The position numbers and the translations under genes are program-made. From assembly GCA_030522415.1 (NCBI GenBank), contig CM060114.1, positions 29,702,804 through 29,766,803 on the forward strand: a stretch of DNA of 64,000 nt. Reading direction: 5' to 3'. The DNA is from Channallabes apus. Taxonomy: Eukaryota > Chordata > Actinopteri > Siluriformes > Clariidae. This document shows, piece after piece, positions 1 through 10,100 of this stretch (its first letter is position 1; every line of letters begins with the position of its first letter). The notes under the pieces are model-generated. The model ran no database searches, was not told the DNA's origin, and saw only the letters and a list, made by a program, of their open reading frames with translations.

Positions 1-21
1 CCTCAGAAGCTCCATATTATA

Positions 22-1640
22 CAGTGGTGTGAAAAACTATTTGCCCCCCTCCTGATTTCTAATTCTTTTGCATGTTTGTCACACAAAATGTTTCTGATCA
101 TCAAACACATTTAACTATTAGTCAAAGATAACACAAGTAAACACAAAATGCAGTTTTTAAATGAGGGGTTTTATTATTTAGGGAGAAAAAAAATCCAAAC
201 CTACATAGCCCTGTGTGAAAAAGTAATTGCCCCCTGAACCTAATAACTGGTTGGGCCACCCTTAGCAGCAATAACTGCAATCAAGCGTTTGTGATAACTT
301 GCAACGAGTCTTTTACAGCGCTCTGGAGGAATTTTGGCCCACTCATCTTTGCAGAATTGTTGTAATTTAGCTTTATTTGAGGGTTTTCTAGCATGAACCG
401 CCTTTTTAAGGTCATGCCGCAACATCTCAATAGGATTCAGGTCAAGACTTTGACTAGGCCACTCCAAAGTCTTCATTTTGTTTTTCTTCAGCCATTCAAA
501 GGTGGATTTGCTGGTGTGTTTTGGGTCATTGTCCTGCTGCAGCACCCAAGATCGCTTCAGCTTGAGTTGACGAACAGATGGCCGGACATTCTCCTTCAGG
601 ATTTTTTGGTAGACAGTAGAATTCATGGTTCCATCTATCACAGCAAGCCTTCCAGGTCCTGAAGCAGCAAAACAACCCCAGACCATCACACTACCACCAC
701 CATATTTTACTGTTGGTATGATGTTCTTTTTCTGAAATGCTGTGTTACTTTTACGCCAGATGTAACGGGACACGCACCTTCCAAAAAGTTCAGCTTTTGT
801 CTCGTCGGTCCACAAGGTATTTTCCCAAAAGTCTTGGCAATCATTGAGATGTTTTCTAGCAAAATTGAGACGAGCCTTAATGTTCTTTTTGCTTAAAAGT
901 GGTTTGCGCCTTGGAAATCTGCCATGCAGGCCGTTTTTGTCCAGTCTCTTTCTTATGGTGGAGTCGTGAACACTGACCTTAATTGAGGCAAGTGAGGCCT
1001 GCAGTTCTTTAGATGTTGTCCTGGGGTCTTTTGTGGCCTCTCGGATGAGTTGTCTCTGCGCTCTTGGGGTAATTTTGGTCGGCCGGCCACTCCTGGGAAG
1101 GTTCACCACTGTTCCATGTTTTTGCCATTTGTGGATAATGGCTCTCACTGTGGTTCGCTGGAGTCCCAAAGCTTTAGAAATGGCTTTATAACCTTTACCA
1201 GACTGACAGATCTCAATTACTTTTGTTCTCATTTGTTCCTGAATTTCTTTGGATCTTGGCATGATGTCTAGCTTTTGAGGTGCTTTTGGTCTACTTCTCT
1301 GTGGCAGGTAGCTCCTATTTAAGTGATTTCTTGATTGAAACAGGTGTGGCAGTAATCAGGCCTGGGGGTGACTACAGAAATTGAACTCAGGTGTGATAAA
1401 CCACAGTTAAGTTATTTTTTAACAAGGGGGGCAATCACTTTTTCACACAGGGCCATGTAGATTTGGAGTTTTTTTCTCCCTTAATAACGTAAACCTTCAT
1501 TTAAAAACTGCATTTTGTGTTCAATTATGTTATCTTTGACTAATAGTTAACGGTTTTTGATGAGCAGAAACATTTAAGTGTGACAAACATGCAAAAGAAT
1601 AAGAAATCAGGAAGGGAGCAAATAGATTTTCACACCACTG
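22..1640 (-). mobile_element. Full-length Tc1-like DNA transposon
   Basis: A 1.6-kb element with long terminal inverted repeats (about 210 bp each) flanked by the TA target duplication at 20-21 and 1641-1642. Both ends begin CAGTGGTGTGAAAA when read inward. The two repeats differ at roughly one base in ten by eye, so the insertion is not brand new. It carries one transposase gene on the minus strand. Length, TIRs, TA target and single gene are all typical of Tc1/mariner elements of fish. Confidence 0.95.
240..1262 (-). CDS. Tc1-type transposase, open reading frame intact
   Basis: A 340-residue uninterrupted transposase, the full length usual for the family, starting with ATG at 1262. The N-terminal half (about 1-120) is the paired-type helix-turn-helix DNA-binding region, with the linker motif SGRPTK near residue 57. 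The catalytic DD34E core is visible: first Asp in LWTDETK, second in QQDNDPKH, Glu in LNPIE. The protein would cut and paste the element by binding the flanking TIRs in the nucleus. Two positions differ from the usual motif around the catalytic Glu: SLDLNPIE where SPDLNPIE is normal, and MLRHDLK where MLWHDLK is normal. The Trp-to-Arg change is a single T-to-C step. The ORF is open, but these changes and the diverged TIRs suggest it may no longer work. Confidence 0.93.
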   Translation of the reverse strand: MPRSKEIQEQMRTKVIEICQSGKGYKAISKALGLQRTTVRAIIHKWQKHGTVVNLPRSGRPTKITPRAQRQLIREATKDPRTTSKELQASLASIKVSVHDSTIRKRLDKNGLHGRFPRRKPLLSKKNIKARLNFARKHLNDCQDFWENTLWTDETKAELFGRCVSRYIWRKSNTAFQKKNIIPTVKYGGGSVMVWGCFAASGPGRLAVIDGTMNSTVYQKILKENVRPSVRQLKLKRSWVLQQDNDPKHTSKSTFEWLKKNKMKTLEWPSQSLDLNPIEMLRHDLKKAVHARKPSNKAKLQQFCKDEWAKIPPERCKRLVASYHKRLIAVIAAKGGPTSY

Positions 1641-1642
1641 TA

Positions 1643-2804
1643 TGCTCTTTTAAAAGAAATATTTGGACATAGATCTTAACTACAGTAGAATAGAATTCAT
1701 TGCCAGACAAAAAGCACAAAGACAAAGTCAGCTCTTTATAAAAGTATTTATAACCATGTGTGCATACAGATTATTAACATTTTCCCTCATAATGTTTATA
1801 CAATAATGACAGCAGTTGGTATTTATTTCTCTGAATGATAGCTAATGTGTCTCTCAAACAGTGTCAGGAAATCAATAGTGCCAAGCAAAATACATTTAAA
1901 ACTCTCTGTATATGGGACATACACACTCTTACAGTATCTGTCCTGTTTAAACAAAACAGTTTTAATAACTAATTTTATTTTCCCGGTCCAGCTGATCCCA
2001 CAGACGACATTCCTTCCATCTGAACTGTTTCCATATTTGGTCAAAGTATCTTAAATTGTCAAATAAATTAATCCGGTTCACCAGAGACCTTCGTACATGG
2101 TACTTACTAGATAATGAGCACATTTTCCATGATTTATTAACGATCATTTACAAACTGTGATACAAAATAGGATAAAGACAGGACAGGGGATTTCTTGTGC
2201 TTCGAAGTAGTTTCTTTACACAGTTTAACATCTCACATCACTCTGCTTACGCTGCTGGACAAATATAAATAAATAATTAATATACTATGTGCCTCTTTTT
2301 TATTATATAATTTAGCTATATAAGAATATTTTCTTAGTATCAGTAGAATACTTAGCAAAACCTTAAGCCAGGACCATTTCCCCAAAAAACAAACAAACAA
2401 AAAAAAACTTACATTTACCTTTTGTTTGCCAGGATTTGTTCCCCTGTTGTCTAAAAATGAGCTTTTTTGTCTTTTTAAAAAATGAGCTATACTTTAAAGA
2501 CAATCCTCTATCCTCTACACACACACACACACACATTGCGATTGTATTTGAGGTTTGAGCGAGTGATGACCTTAACAGTCAAACAACCTTTAACTTCTCA
2601 CAGCGACCCAGAATTAGGACCAGCATCACTGACGTTTCACAAATATTTCAGTATAAACATAGTTAATGTGTCTCGGGGGGCTTTTGCTTTTTTTCATGTT
2701 GTTACCACTGTTGAGTAATCGGTCTATAAAAGGTCTATTTTTGTAAGTTGTGTGAACCACTTGAGATTATCATTATAAAGGTCATGTTATTCTTACAGCA
2801 TGAC
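1643..2804. other. Intergenic, no gene seen
   Basis: AT-rich DNA. I see no exon-like or repeat-family signature except a short CA microsatellite at 2516-2537. Short open frames here (1823-2147, both strands) overlap each other and show no recognisable protein. Confidence 0.5.
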
Positions 2805-3449
2805 CAGTGGCGGCTGGTCAATAAGGGGTGCCGCCCCCTTAAAGTTCGGCAGAGAAGAAATAAAGTAATTTAGTCACAATATTCCGCTGTATTTCTTAAT
2901 ATAATTTATTTACAATTAAAATTCAAAATCTAAACTGTATTACGTTCATTAGTGTTCGTGTACGCGGGGCGGCGGACAAACGAGTGTCGCTGTAGATACG
3001 GAAATTTTTGAAAAGCATGTGATTTGAGGCTGAGCTCTAATTGGATTTTTTCAAATCATCCTTGGGGCGGAGCTCTGTGCGCCCCGAACCCTCCCACTTT
3101 TGTTATTAGCGAATCAATATTGTTTTTAAATATTTGGGCTCATGTGATTGGACCATTCTCAATGAGTCTTATTAACGGTCAGCAGATTGTTAGTTAATGT
3201 ACTGAATAGTGATTGACATGGAAGCCTGATAAACATGAGAGGAAATTCTGTAATTTATTTGCTAAAATACCCCTTCGAAAGGCGATCAGAGGAAGAAAGA
3301 AAAAATGTTTAAGAGTTTGGACCAGATCGACCTGATCCTCTAATTAAGCAGCAGTCAAATCATCACGGCTGAGCTTTTCCAGCACTTCTTATGACTACAG
3401 ACGACTATTAAAAGTTTAATATAAATTTTTTTGCACCAGCCAGCACTGG
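2805..3449. mobile_element. hAT-like non-autonomous element
   Basis: The left end reads CAGTGGCGGCTGGT and the right end ACCAGCCAGCACTG, which are imperfect inverted copies. This terminus type belongs to hAT elements of fish. No coding frame remains. A clear 8-bp target duplication could not be matched (agcatgac against ggtatgtg), so the exact ends are uncertain. Confidence 0.5.
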
Positions 3450-3507
3450 GTATGTGTTTACTAATTATAGCAATAAGACTACAGTAGTTGCCCTAAAGTG
3501 TAATAAT

Positions 3508-3654
3508 ATGGTTTGATTTATGGATGCAGTGAGAGAGCACATGAAGTTAGTTGGTGTGAGAGAAGAGGATGCAGATGTTAGGGTTAGATGGAGGCAGATG
3601 ATTCGCTGTGGCAACCCCTGAAAGGGAACAGCCGAAAGACAAAAAGAAGAAGAA
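3508..3654 (+). mobile_element. 5'-truncated RTE-type LINE, 3' end only
   Basis: A 147-bp retrotransposon tail that reads as the last codons of an RTE-type ORF (FMDAVREHMKLVG...) and then the characteristic ending GGGAACAGCCGAAAGACAAA followed by an AAG-rich tail. It is bounded by a perfect 18-bp target-site duplication, GCCCTAAAGTGTAATAAT, at 3490-3507 and 3655-3672. The same family is present in reverse orientation at 36805-37261. Confidence 0.85.
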
Positions 3655-3689
3655 GCCCTAAAGTGTAATAATAATAATAATAATAATAT

Positions 3690-3906
3690 TTAATTGTCAC
3701 ATGTACTTTAAAGCACAGTGAAAAGACTTTTTCGCATATTTCAGTTAGGAAGCTGGGGTCAGAAAGGTTACAGGGCTCCTGGAGCAGATAGAGTTAAAGG
3801 CCTTGCTCAAGGGCTCAACAGTGGAAACTTGGTGGTGCTGGGGCTCGAACCCCCGATCTTCCAACCAGTAACCAACAGCCTTAACCATTTAGGCCAACAC
3901 TGCCCT
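3690..3906 (-). mobile_element. tRNA-derived SINE
   Basis: Read on the minus strand, it starts with a tRNA-like head: a box A-like segment GGCCTAAATGGTTAAGG and a box B-like segment GGGTTCGAGCCC. The rest (CTCAAGGGCTCAACAG, then a tail toward 3690) is a SINE body. Relatives are seen at 23333-23500 and 60879-60990. It is not a tRNA gene: no cloverleaf can be completed. Confidence 0.7.
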
Positions 3907-3909
3907 GCT

Positions 3910-4222
3910 CATGTTACCACTTGGCCACTGTACTAATGACAAACACTGGGCTGGGGCTGCCTTGGTTCTGGATTGTTTGACCGGAGCATCCCATTGGTGC
4001 TTGATTGGATTGGGATCTGTGGAGTTTGGAGGCTGGGTCGGCAATCTTGGGCTCTTTACTTTCTGGTCCTCATGCGTGGCCAGTCTTGATTTTTTTTCAG
4101 CGTTGGCTTTTAATTTTTTTGGTTATAAGCCTGGTGATGATCCTATCATCAGTTTACTGGTGTATAGTTGATGATCAGTGTTGTTCGGTTCAGTGGTCAT
4201 AATGTTATGGCTGATCGGTGTA
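3910..4222. repeat. Decayed end of a Tc1-like family, copy 1
   Basis: This block matches 17890-18372 in order and orientation (GATCCTATCA, then GTTGATGATCAGTGTTGTTC). It ends in TAATGTTATGGCTGATCGG, a terminus known from a Tc1-like family of fish. No coding frame is preserved. Confidence 0.55.
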
Positions 4223-4334
4223 TATGCTGACTTGTTGAAAACTGGATTTAAAGCAGAACAATTATAAACGACTGATATCTTTGTTTGGTGCTTCCTAAAT
4301 AGTTACACTTTTACATTCTAGACATTTTATCCAC

Positions 4335-4380
<46 letters not shown>

Positions 4381-4641
4381 TTATTGAAACATATCCTTAG
4401 TGAAGACATAACAGACATATTTGGTCAAATAAATACTGTCACAACACAACTGTCCTGAATTAAAACCCATAAATATGAGGCATCTATCACTAGCTAGCGA
4501 ATAGAGCAAGAGGTTTGATTTGACCTGTAGATAATTGGAACTGATATGTTACTGGAAACATATACAGACATATAGAAATACTTTTTCTTGAGGTTATACA
4601 GCTTTCTCCTGATGAGGATCATTTTAAGGATGACAATCATA
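4223..4641. other. 3' flank of the tetraspanin, with TTTC microsatellite
   Basis: Contains a TTTC array at 4335-4378. Part of it should be the 3' untranslated region of the minus-strand tetraspanin, but I see no convincing polyadenylation signal to fix the transcript end. Confidence 0.4.
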
Positions 4642-7158
4642 TCAGGCCATTTTGTGTGGCTGGAGCTCATACTTGGTTCTGTCATCGTCGTGTGAGATGC
4701 CTGCGACTGACGACCGCATGTTGATTTTATGCCACAGGAGCAAGGCCACAATCACAGCAGCCAGCTGATAGGAGATATAAATCAAACCCAGATTAGCATG
4801 TTATTCTGTATATAAAATAAATAAATTCACTACAGTGTTGTTTTTTTTCTTTCTTTCTATATTATATTCTTGTCTCACCATGATAGTTGCTAAGGTGAAG
4901 ACTATTCCGAACAGGATCCTCAAGGTGTTCTTCACATGTTTCATTAAGACTGGGCTGCAATTCTGATGAAGACAAGACGAAGTTAAGTTCGTCTTGGAAT
5001 TTCTTTTTTTTTTTTTGCACATGAGGATGAAGGGAGAATCTGCAAAAGTATCTTTAAGCTCTTACCGCCTTATAAACATAGCGCATCGGTTTCTGATTCG
5101 TCTTAGGGTTAGTGCCAGGGGTCTTCTTTTCCTGCATAAAGAAAACAGCAACAGAGGTTCGTCAAACTGCAATTCTGCAGCTCAAACACTTGACAGACTG
5201 AAATCTTCTCTACTACTAATCCAACTGATCCAAAAATCCTGATAATGATAATCATGTATTTCCAATGTACAAAATATACTGAATACTTTATTCCAAAAGT
5301 TTTGTAGTCTCATTACGTGGCATTAACTAGGGTTACCCTGTTGACCCTGGCACCCTGGTTCAATTTGATCACGTCATGTGTAAGCATACCTCAATGCTTT
5401 GATAAAATGGTGGACTGGCAACACATTTGTCTTCTTTGTCCGTGTCGTTTTGAGGACAGTCACATGAAGCAGGTGTCTGATCTTTCCAGTCGCTGTAATG
5501 TAACAGACCACAGCACTCAGCCTGGTAACAAAAAGGGAGACAGAGTGTGTTACATAAAACCTTATAGTGAGTAAAAATGACTATGGATAAGGATTGAAGG
5601 CGCTATCTAATCTGACACGCAAAAACAAGCAGTTCTCTCAGCCGGTGCAGTATATAAAATCATGCAAGAGCCAAGTTAATGTTCACATCAGTCGGATGTA
5701 GTTCACATCAGAGCATTTTTAGGCATCTTTTGTATCACTATGTTCTAATAAATACAGTGGATCCTTGGCTTACGAATGCCTCATCTCATGAAATTTCGCC
5801 TTAAGTTTAAATTAGTCTCGACATAAAGATCATTTCGGAATACGGTACAAGCGCCAGAACCGAGCACCTGCTTGCACCTATGTTGCTTGTACGTACGACT
5901 TGCGCATAAGTTGCGTGCACCTGTGGGATCCATTCAAAACTTGTTTGCATCATTGTGTCATGTTCGCATCATTTTTTTTCTTTTTTTTTTTTTTTTATTA
6001 TAATTTTTCTCCCCAATTTAGTCGTGGCCAATTCCTCCCCGTCACTAGGGGGCTCCCACATTAAGGCTACCACTACCACTCAGTCGGGAGGGCGAAGACT
6101 ATCACGTGTTTCCTCCAAACCGCGTGACGTCAGCTGACCGCATCTTTTCGAACTGCTTGCTCACGCACCATTAGGGGCGGAGTAACACACTTGGAGGAAA
6201 GCGCTAGCCACTCTGTCCGCGTGCGCGAGCTCACAGACGCCCCTGATTGGCTGTAGAGCCATGATTAATGTGGGAGCACGAGTACCTCTCATCCCTGCCC
6301 CCTGAGAGAGCTTGGCCAATCAGCTCTCTCTAGACCGCCGGCTGTGAGAGAAAAACAGCATCACCCGGGGTTCGAACCAGCGATCTCCGGATAATAGGGC
6401 GAGCGCTTTACCACTGCGCCACTCAGAGGCACTGTGTTTACATCATTTTCACCCATGCATGAAAGCCATGAAATGTTTAAATAAAAGTTTACATAAAAGT
6501 TTAATTTTCATTTTATGCAAGATTTTGTGAAGACGTAGCACCATGGGTCCCAAGTATTTTAGCAAGGATGGTAGCGAGAAGAAAAGGGAACCACTTTCGG
6601 TTTTGTTTTTAAAACTGTTTGCCAAGAGGAATCATAAATTAATGGTTTAATGTTTTATTTATTTCATATTTTACTTCATTTACATGCCTTTTCTAATCAT
6701 TTTGATTGTTTTTATATGCAAACATATGATTACAGTGTTGGTAATATTGGTAATATGGTGTTAAGTGGTGCAGCTTTAAGAACCGCACCAGGGGATATAA
6801 TAATACTTATAAGATCCCTGATGCATGGCTTTTGAGGGGGTCATCAAAATAGGAGGCTGTAAGAGTGCTTATGACGTGCACAGAAAGACCTTCCTGTTCA
6901 GAGATATCTGGGGTTTATTAACTAATTGGGGAACTGAAAAGAAACTAAGGAAAACTGAGAGCAAAAAACTCAAACTCTCGCCTTTGCTGGACAAATCCAC
7001 CATTAAACACATAGGATCAGACATCAGGGCTTATGTCTGACCCTATGTGTTCTTAATTTTATTTTAGAGCAAGTGAGCACGCCAATTGGACTGCATGCCG
7101 CTCTCTCTCTCTCTCTCTCTCTCTTATTAGACATTGGTTGGGTCTTTGCCTTTTCTCT

Positions 7159-7190
<32 letters not shown>

Positions 7191-10100
7191 TTTTATTTAT
7201 ATAGCGCCTTTCCAGAGCTCAAGGACACTTTACAATGAGTGAAAATAAAAACAAACAAAAAAAGAATAAAACAAACAGATATTTAAGTACTAAAGTAGAA
7301 GACAATTAGGTCATCAACGAAAAATGCAGAGGACAAATGGATTCAGGTGTAACATTTGGAAAACAAGTGAGTTTTGAGTCAAGATTTAAATGCTGAGACG
7401 TTGTTAACAGAACGGAGAGAGTGTGGTAGAGTGTTCCAGAGTTTAGGTGCAATGACACTGAATGATCTGCCGCCCATTGAAGAGAGGCGGTGCCGAGGGA
7501 CAATAAAAAAAACAGAATCAGAGGAACGTAGTGAACGAGTCTGAATGTAGGTGGAGAGCAGTTTGAGAAGATAATTGGGAGCTAAGCCATTTATAGATTT
7601 AAAGACAAGAAGAAGAATTTTGAATTTAATACGGTAGGCAACTGGGAGCCAATGTAGATCGGTCAAGATTGGGGTTATATGAGCAGAACGTTTGGTATGA
7701 GTGATTATTCTAGCCACAGAGTTTTGAATATATTGTAATCTGGAGATGGAGCTGGCAGGTAGACCAATGAAAAGGGCATTACAGTAATCAATGCGTGATG
7801 ATACGAATGCATGGATGACAGTTTCAGCATCTTTGGTACTGATGAAGGGACGCAGTTGGGCAATGTGGCACAAATGAAAGAAAGCAGATTTAGTGACAGA
7901 TTTAGGCTGTGAGGCTGAAAGGAGAGTGTGGAGTCAAAGATTACTCCAAAATTTTTGACAGAAGAAGATGTTTTGATGTGAGAGCCAGCAATCTCGCAGG
8001 TGTAATCGGTGGAAATGTTGCTGGTGAGTGCTGGGGTTCCAATGAAAATTATGTCAGTTTTGTCCATGTTGAGTTTCAGAAAGTTTAAGCTAAGCCATGT
8101 CCTTCCCACAAGCAGAGATTGTGTCGATTTGGGCAGATGGAGTAGGTGTACAGATAGAATAAAGTTGAATGTCGTCGGCATAAAAGTGATAGTTGAGACC
8201 ATGACGTTGAAGGATCAGACCGAGTGGGATTATGTAAATTGAGAATAATAGTGGGCCAAGAACAGATCCCTGGGGAACACCTCACTTCAGGGGGACGGTG
8301 GGCGATCGAAAATCCTTAACAGAAATATAAAATTGTCTATCTGAGAGATAGGAGGAAAACCAAGACAGAGCAGTACCAGAGATACCCAGACCAGAGAGAC
8401 GTGAAATAAACAAATCATGGGAGACAGTATCGAAGGCAGAGCTGAGATCAAGTAGCAGGAGTATAGACAATGAGCCAGAATCAGCAGAAAGTAGTAAATC
8501 ATTTACTACCTTTACAAGTGCAGTTTCAGTACTATGAAGGGGGCGAAAACCAGACTGAAAAGGGTTAAAGGGATTATTATCGACTAGAAAGGACTGGAGT
8601 TGGGCAGCAACAGTACTTTCTAGTAATTTGGATATGAAAAGTAAATTAGAGATGGGACGATAATTAGATAAATTAGATAAAACTGAGGAGTCAGGGTTGG
8701 GTTTCTTGAGCACAGGTGTAACTGCAGCAGTTTTTAGTGGCAGAGGAAAAGAAGCAGAGGTAAGAGATGCGTTGATGAAATGAGAAATAGGTGAAGAAAT
8801 GGCAGAGTGACAAAGTTTCAGAAGAGAAGTAGGAGCAGGATCAAGGTGACAGGATGAAGAGTTGGATTTCAGGATTATCTTAGAGACAGAATCTGGGGTT
8901 GTCAGAGAGAAACAAGACAGAGGCTGATTGGATAGAGTTGTTGGATGGCTGAGCTCTGTATCAGTAGGGAAACATTGGTGGACAGCATTAGTCTTCTCAA
9001 GCAAATAATCCAAGAAGGAGCAGCAAAACTCATTAGATACTAGAGGTGGGCAGTTGGTAAGTTTATTTATCATGTTAAATAATGCTTTTGGCCTGTTGCT
9101 CGATATATTGATTGTGGCAGAGATTGTGTCTTTTCTCTCTTTATGCTTGATGTGCTCTTGAGGCCATAATAAAAAACGATGTGCGCAGATATTTGTGGGC
9201 CTTAAATAAACTGTGCCAATCAATAATCTGTGCCATTACAATTGGTCATATTTTGGGTGGCTGGAACGGATTATCAGCATTTACATTCATTCCTATAGGA
9301 AAACATGTTTCACAATATGAAATTTTGCCTTAAGAACTCGCCTCTGAAACTAATTTAATTCGTATGCAGAGGTTTCCACTATATATACAGTACAGGCGTC
9401 AGGATTGTGGAATATAGAGTGACATTTACTTTTTTCATCACAACTGGGCAATATAATGAACTGAATTTTATTTAATTTTAACCGACCATTCAAACATAAA
9501 TGAACAAAAAATGTAGAAAACGCGTCATGTAAGATACATCATCATGTGTTTTTATTGCTGTTTTTATTGTATTTGGCGAGATCAACATTTTGTGTTCAAC
9601 CATTCCCATGTTGTTCTAGCCTCCCCTATCGAGATTTCAGTGCCTGTGCTTCCGTATAATCAGATCCTTAATGACCGATGCTGTTCTGCTCGGCACAGTT
9701 GTAAAAAGCGGTTCCTTGTGTTACTATAGCAATCCTGTTAGCTGTTGCTTTTTTCTTACCATGTACAGTATATGAACATCCCAGAAGGTCAGGAACACCC
9801 AAACCATCCTATCTAGTCTTAGTGATGTCACAAATGAGCAGGTGGACAGTTTTAAATCATGTGACTGTTTTTTCCCCCAGACTGCCACACATACAGTACA
9901 GTATGATCAAACTTAGGGCTTAAATTCATTTGGAATTTTAAATACAACAGAATTATCAACCGAATGCTTACCTGCCGTTGTAGTTTGTCGAGCTCATCAT
10001 GGAAGACCACGTCTGTGTTATATAGTGAAGTCATGTTTCTAAAACTGTCTTCAATTTTCTTCTCTACCTAAACAAACACGAGCAACACTTATGATAAGAC

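Larger units (their letters stand above)
5755..9381. mobile_element. TIR element interrupted by a SINE and an L2 LINE
   Basis: The left end, CAGTGGATCCTTGGCTTACG at 5755, is matched in inverse by GGTTTCCACTA near 9381, and TA precedes the left end. The interior (for example GAAGAAAAGGGAACCACTTTC near 6580) matches the interior of the element at 44125-45084, so this is one non-autonomous DNA transposon split by later insertions: a tRNA-SINE at 5972-6432 and an L2 LINE at 7160-9225. It lies in the tetraspanin intron between exons 5 and 6. Other copies are at 23944-24050 and 56882-57110. Confidence 0.7.

Noticed and set aside
393..1271. Plus-strand frames within the first element
   Set aside because: They are antisense to the Tc1 transposase.
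3840..3906. tRNA gene
   Set aside because: Box A and B are present, but the segment belongs to a SINE and cannot form a complete cloverleaf. The same holds at 6360-6432, 23800-23850 and 60885-60935.
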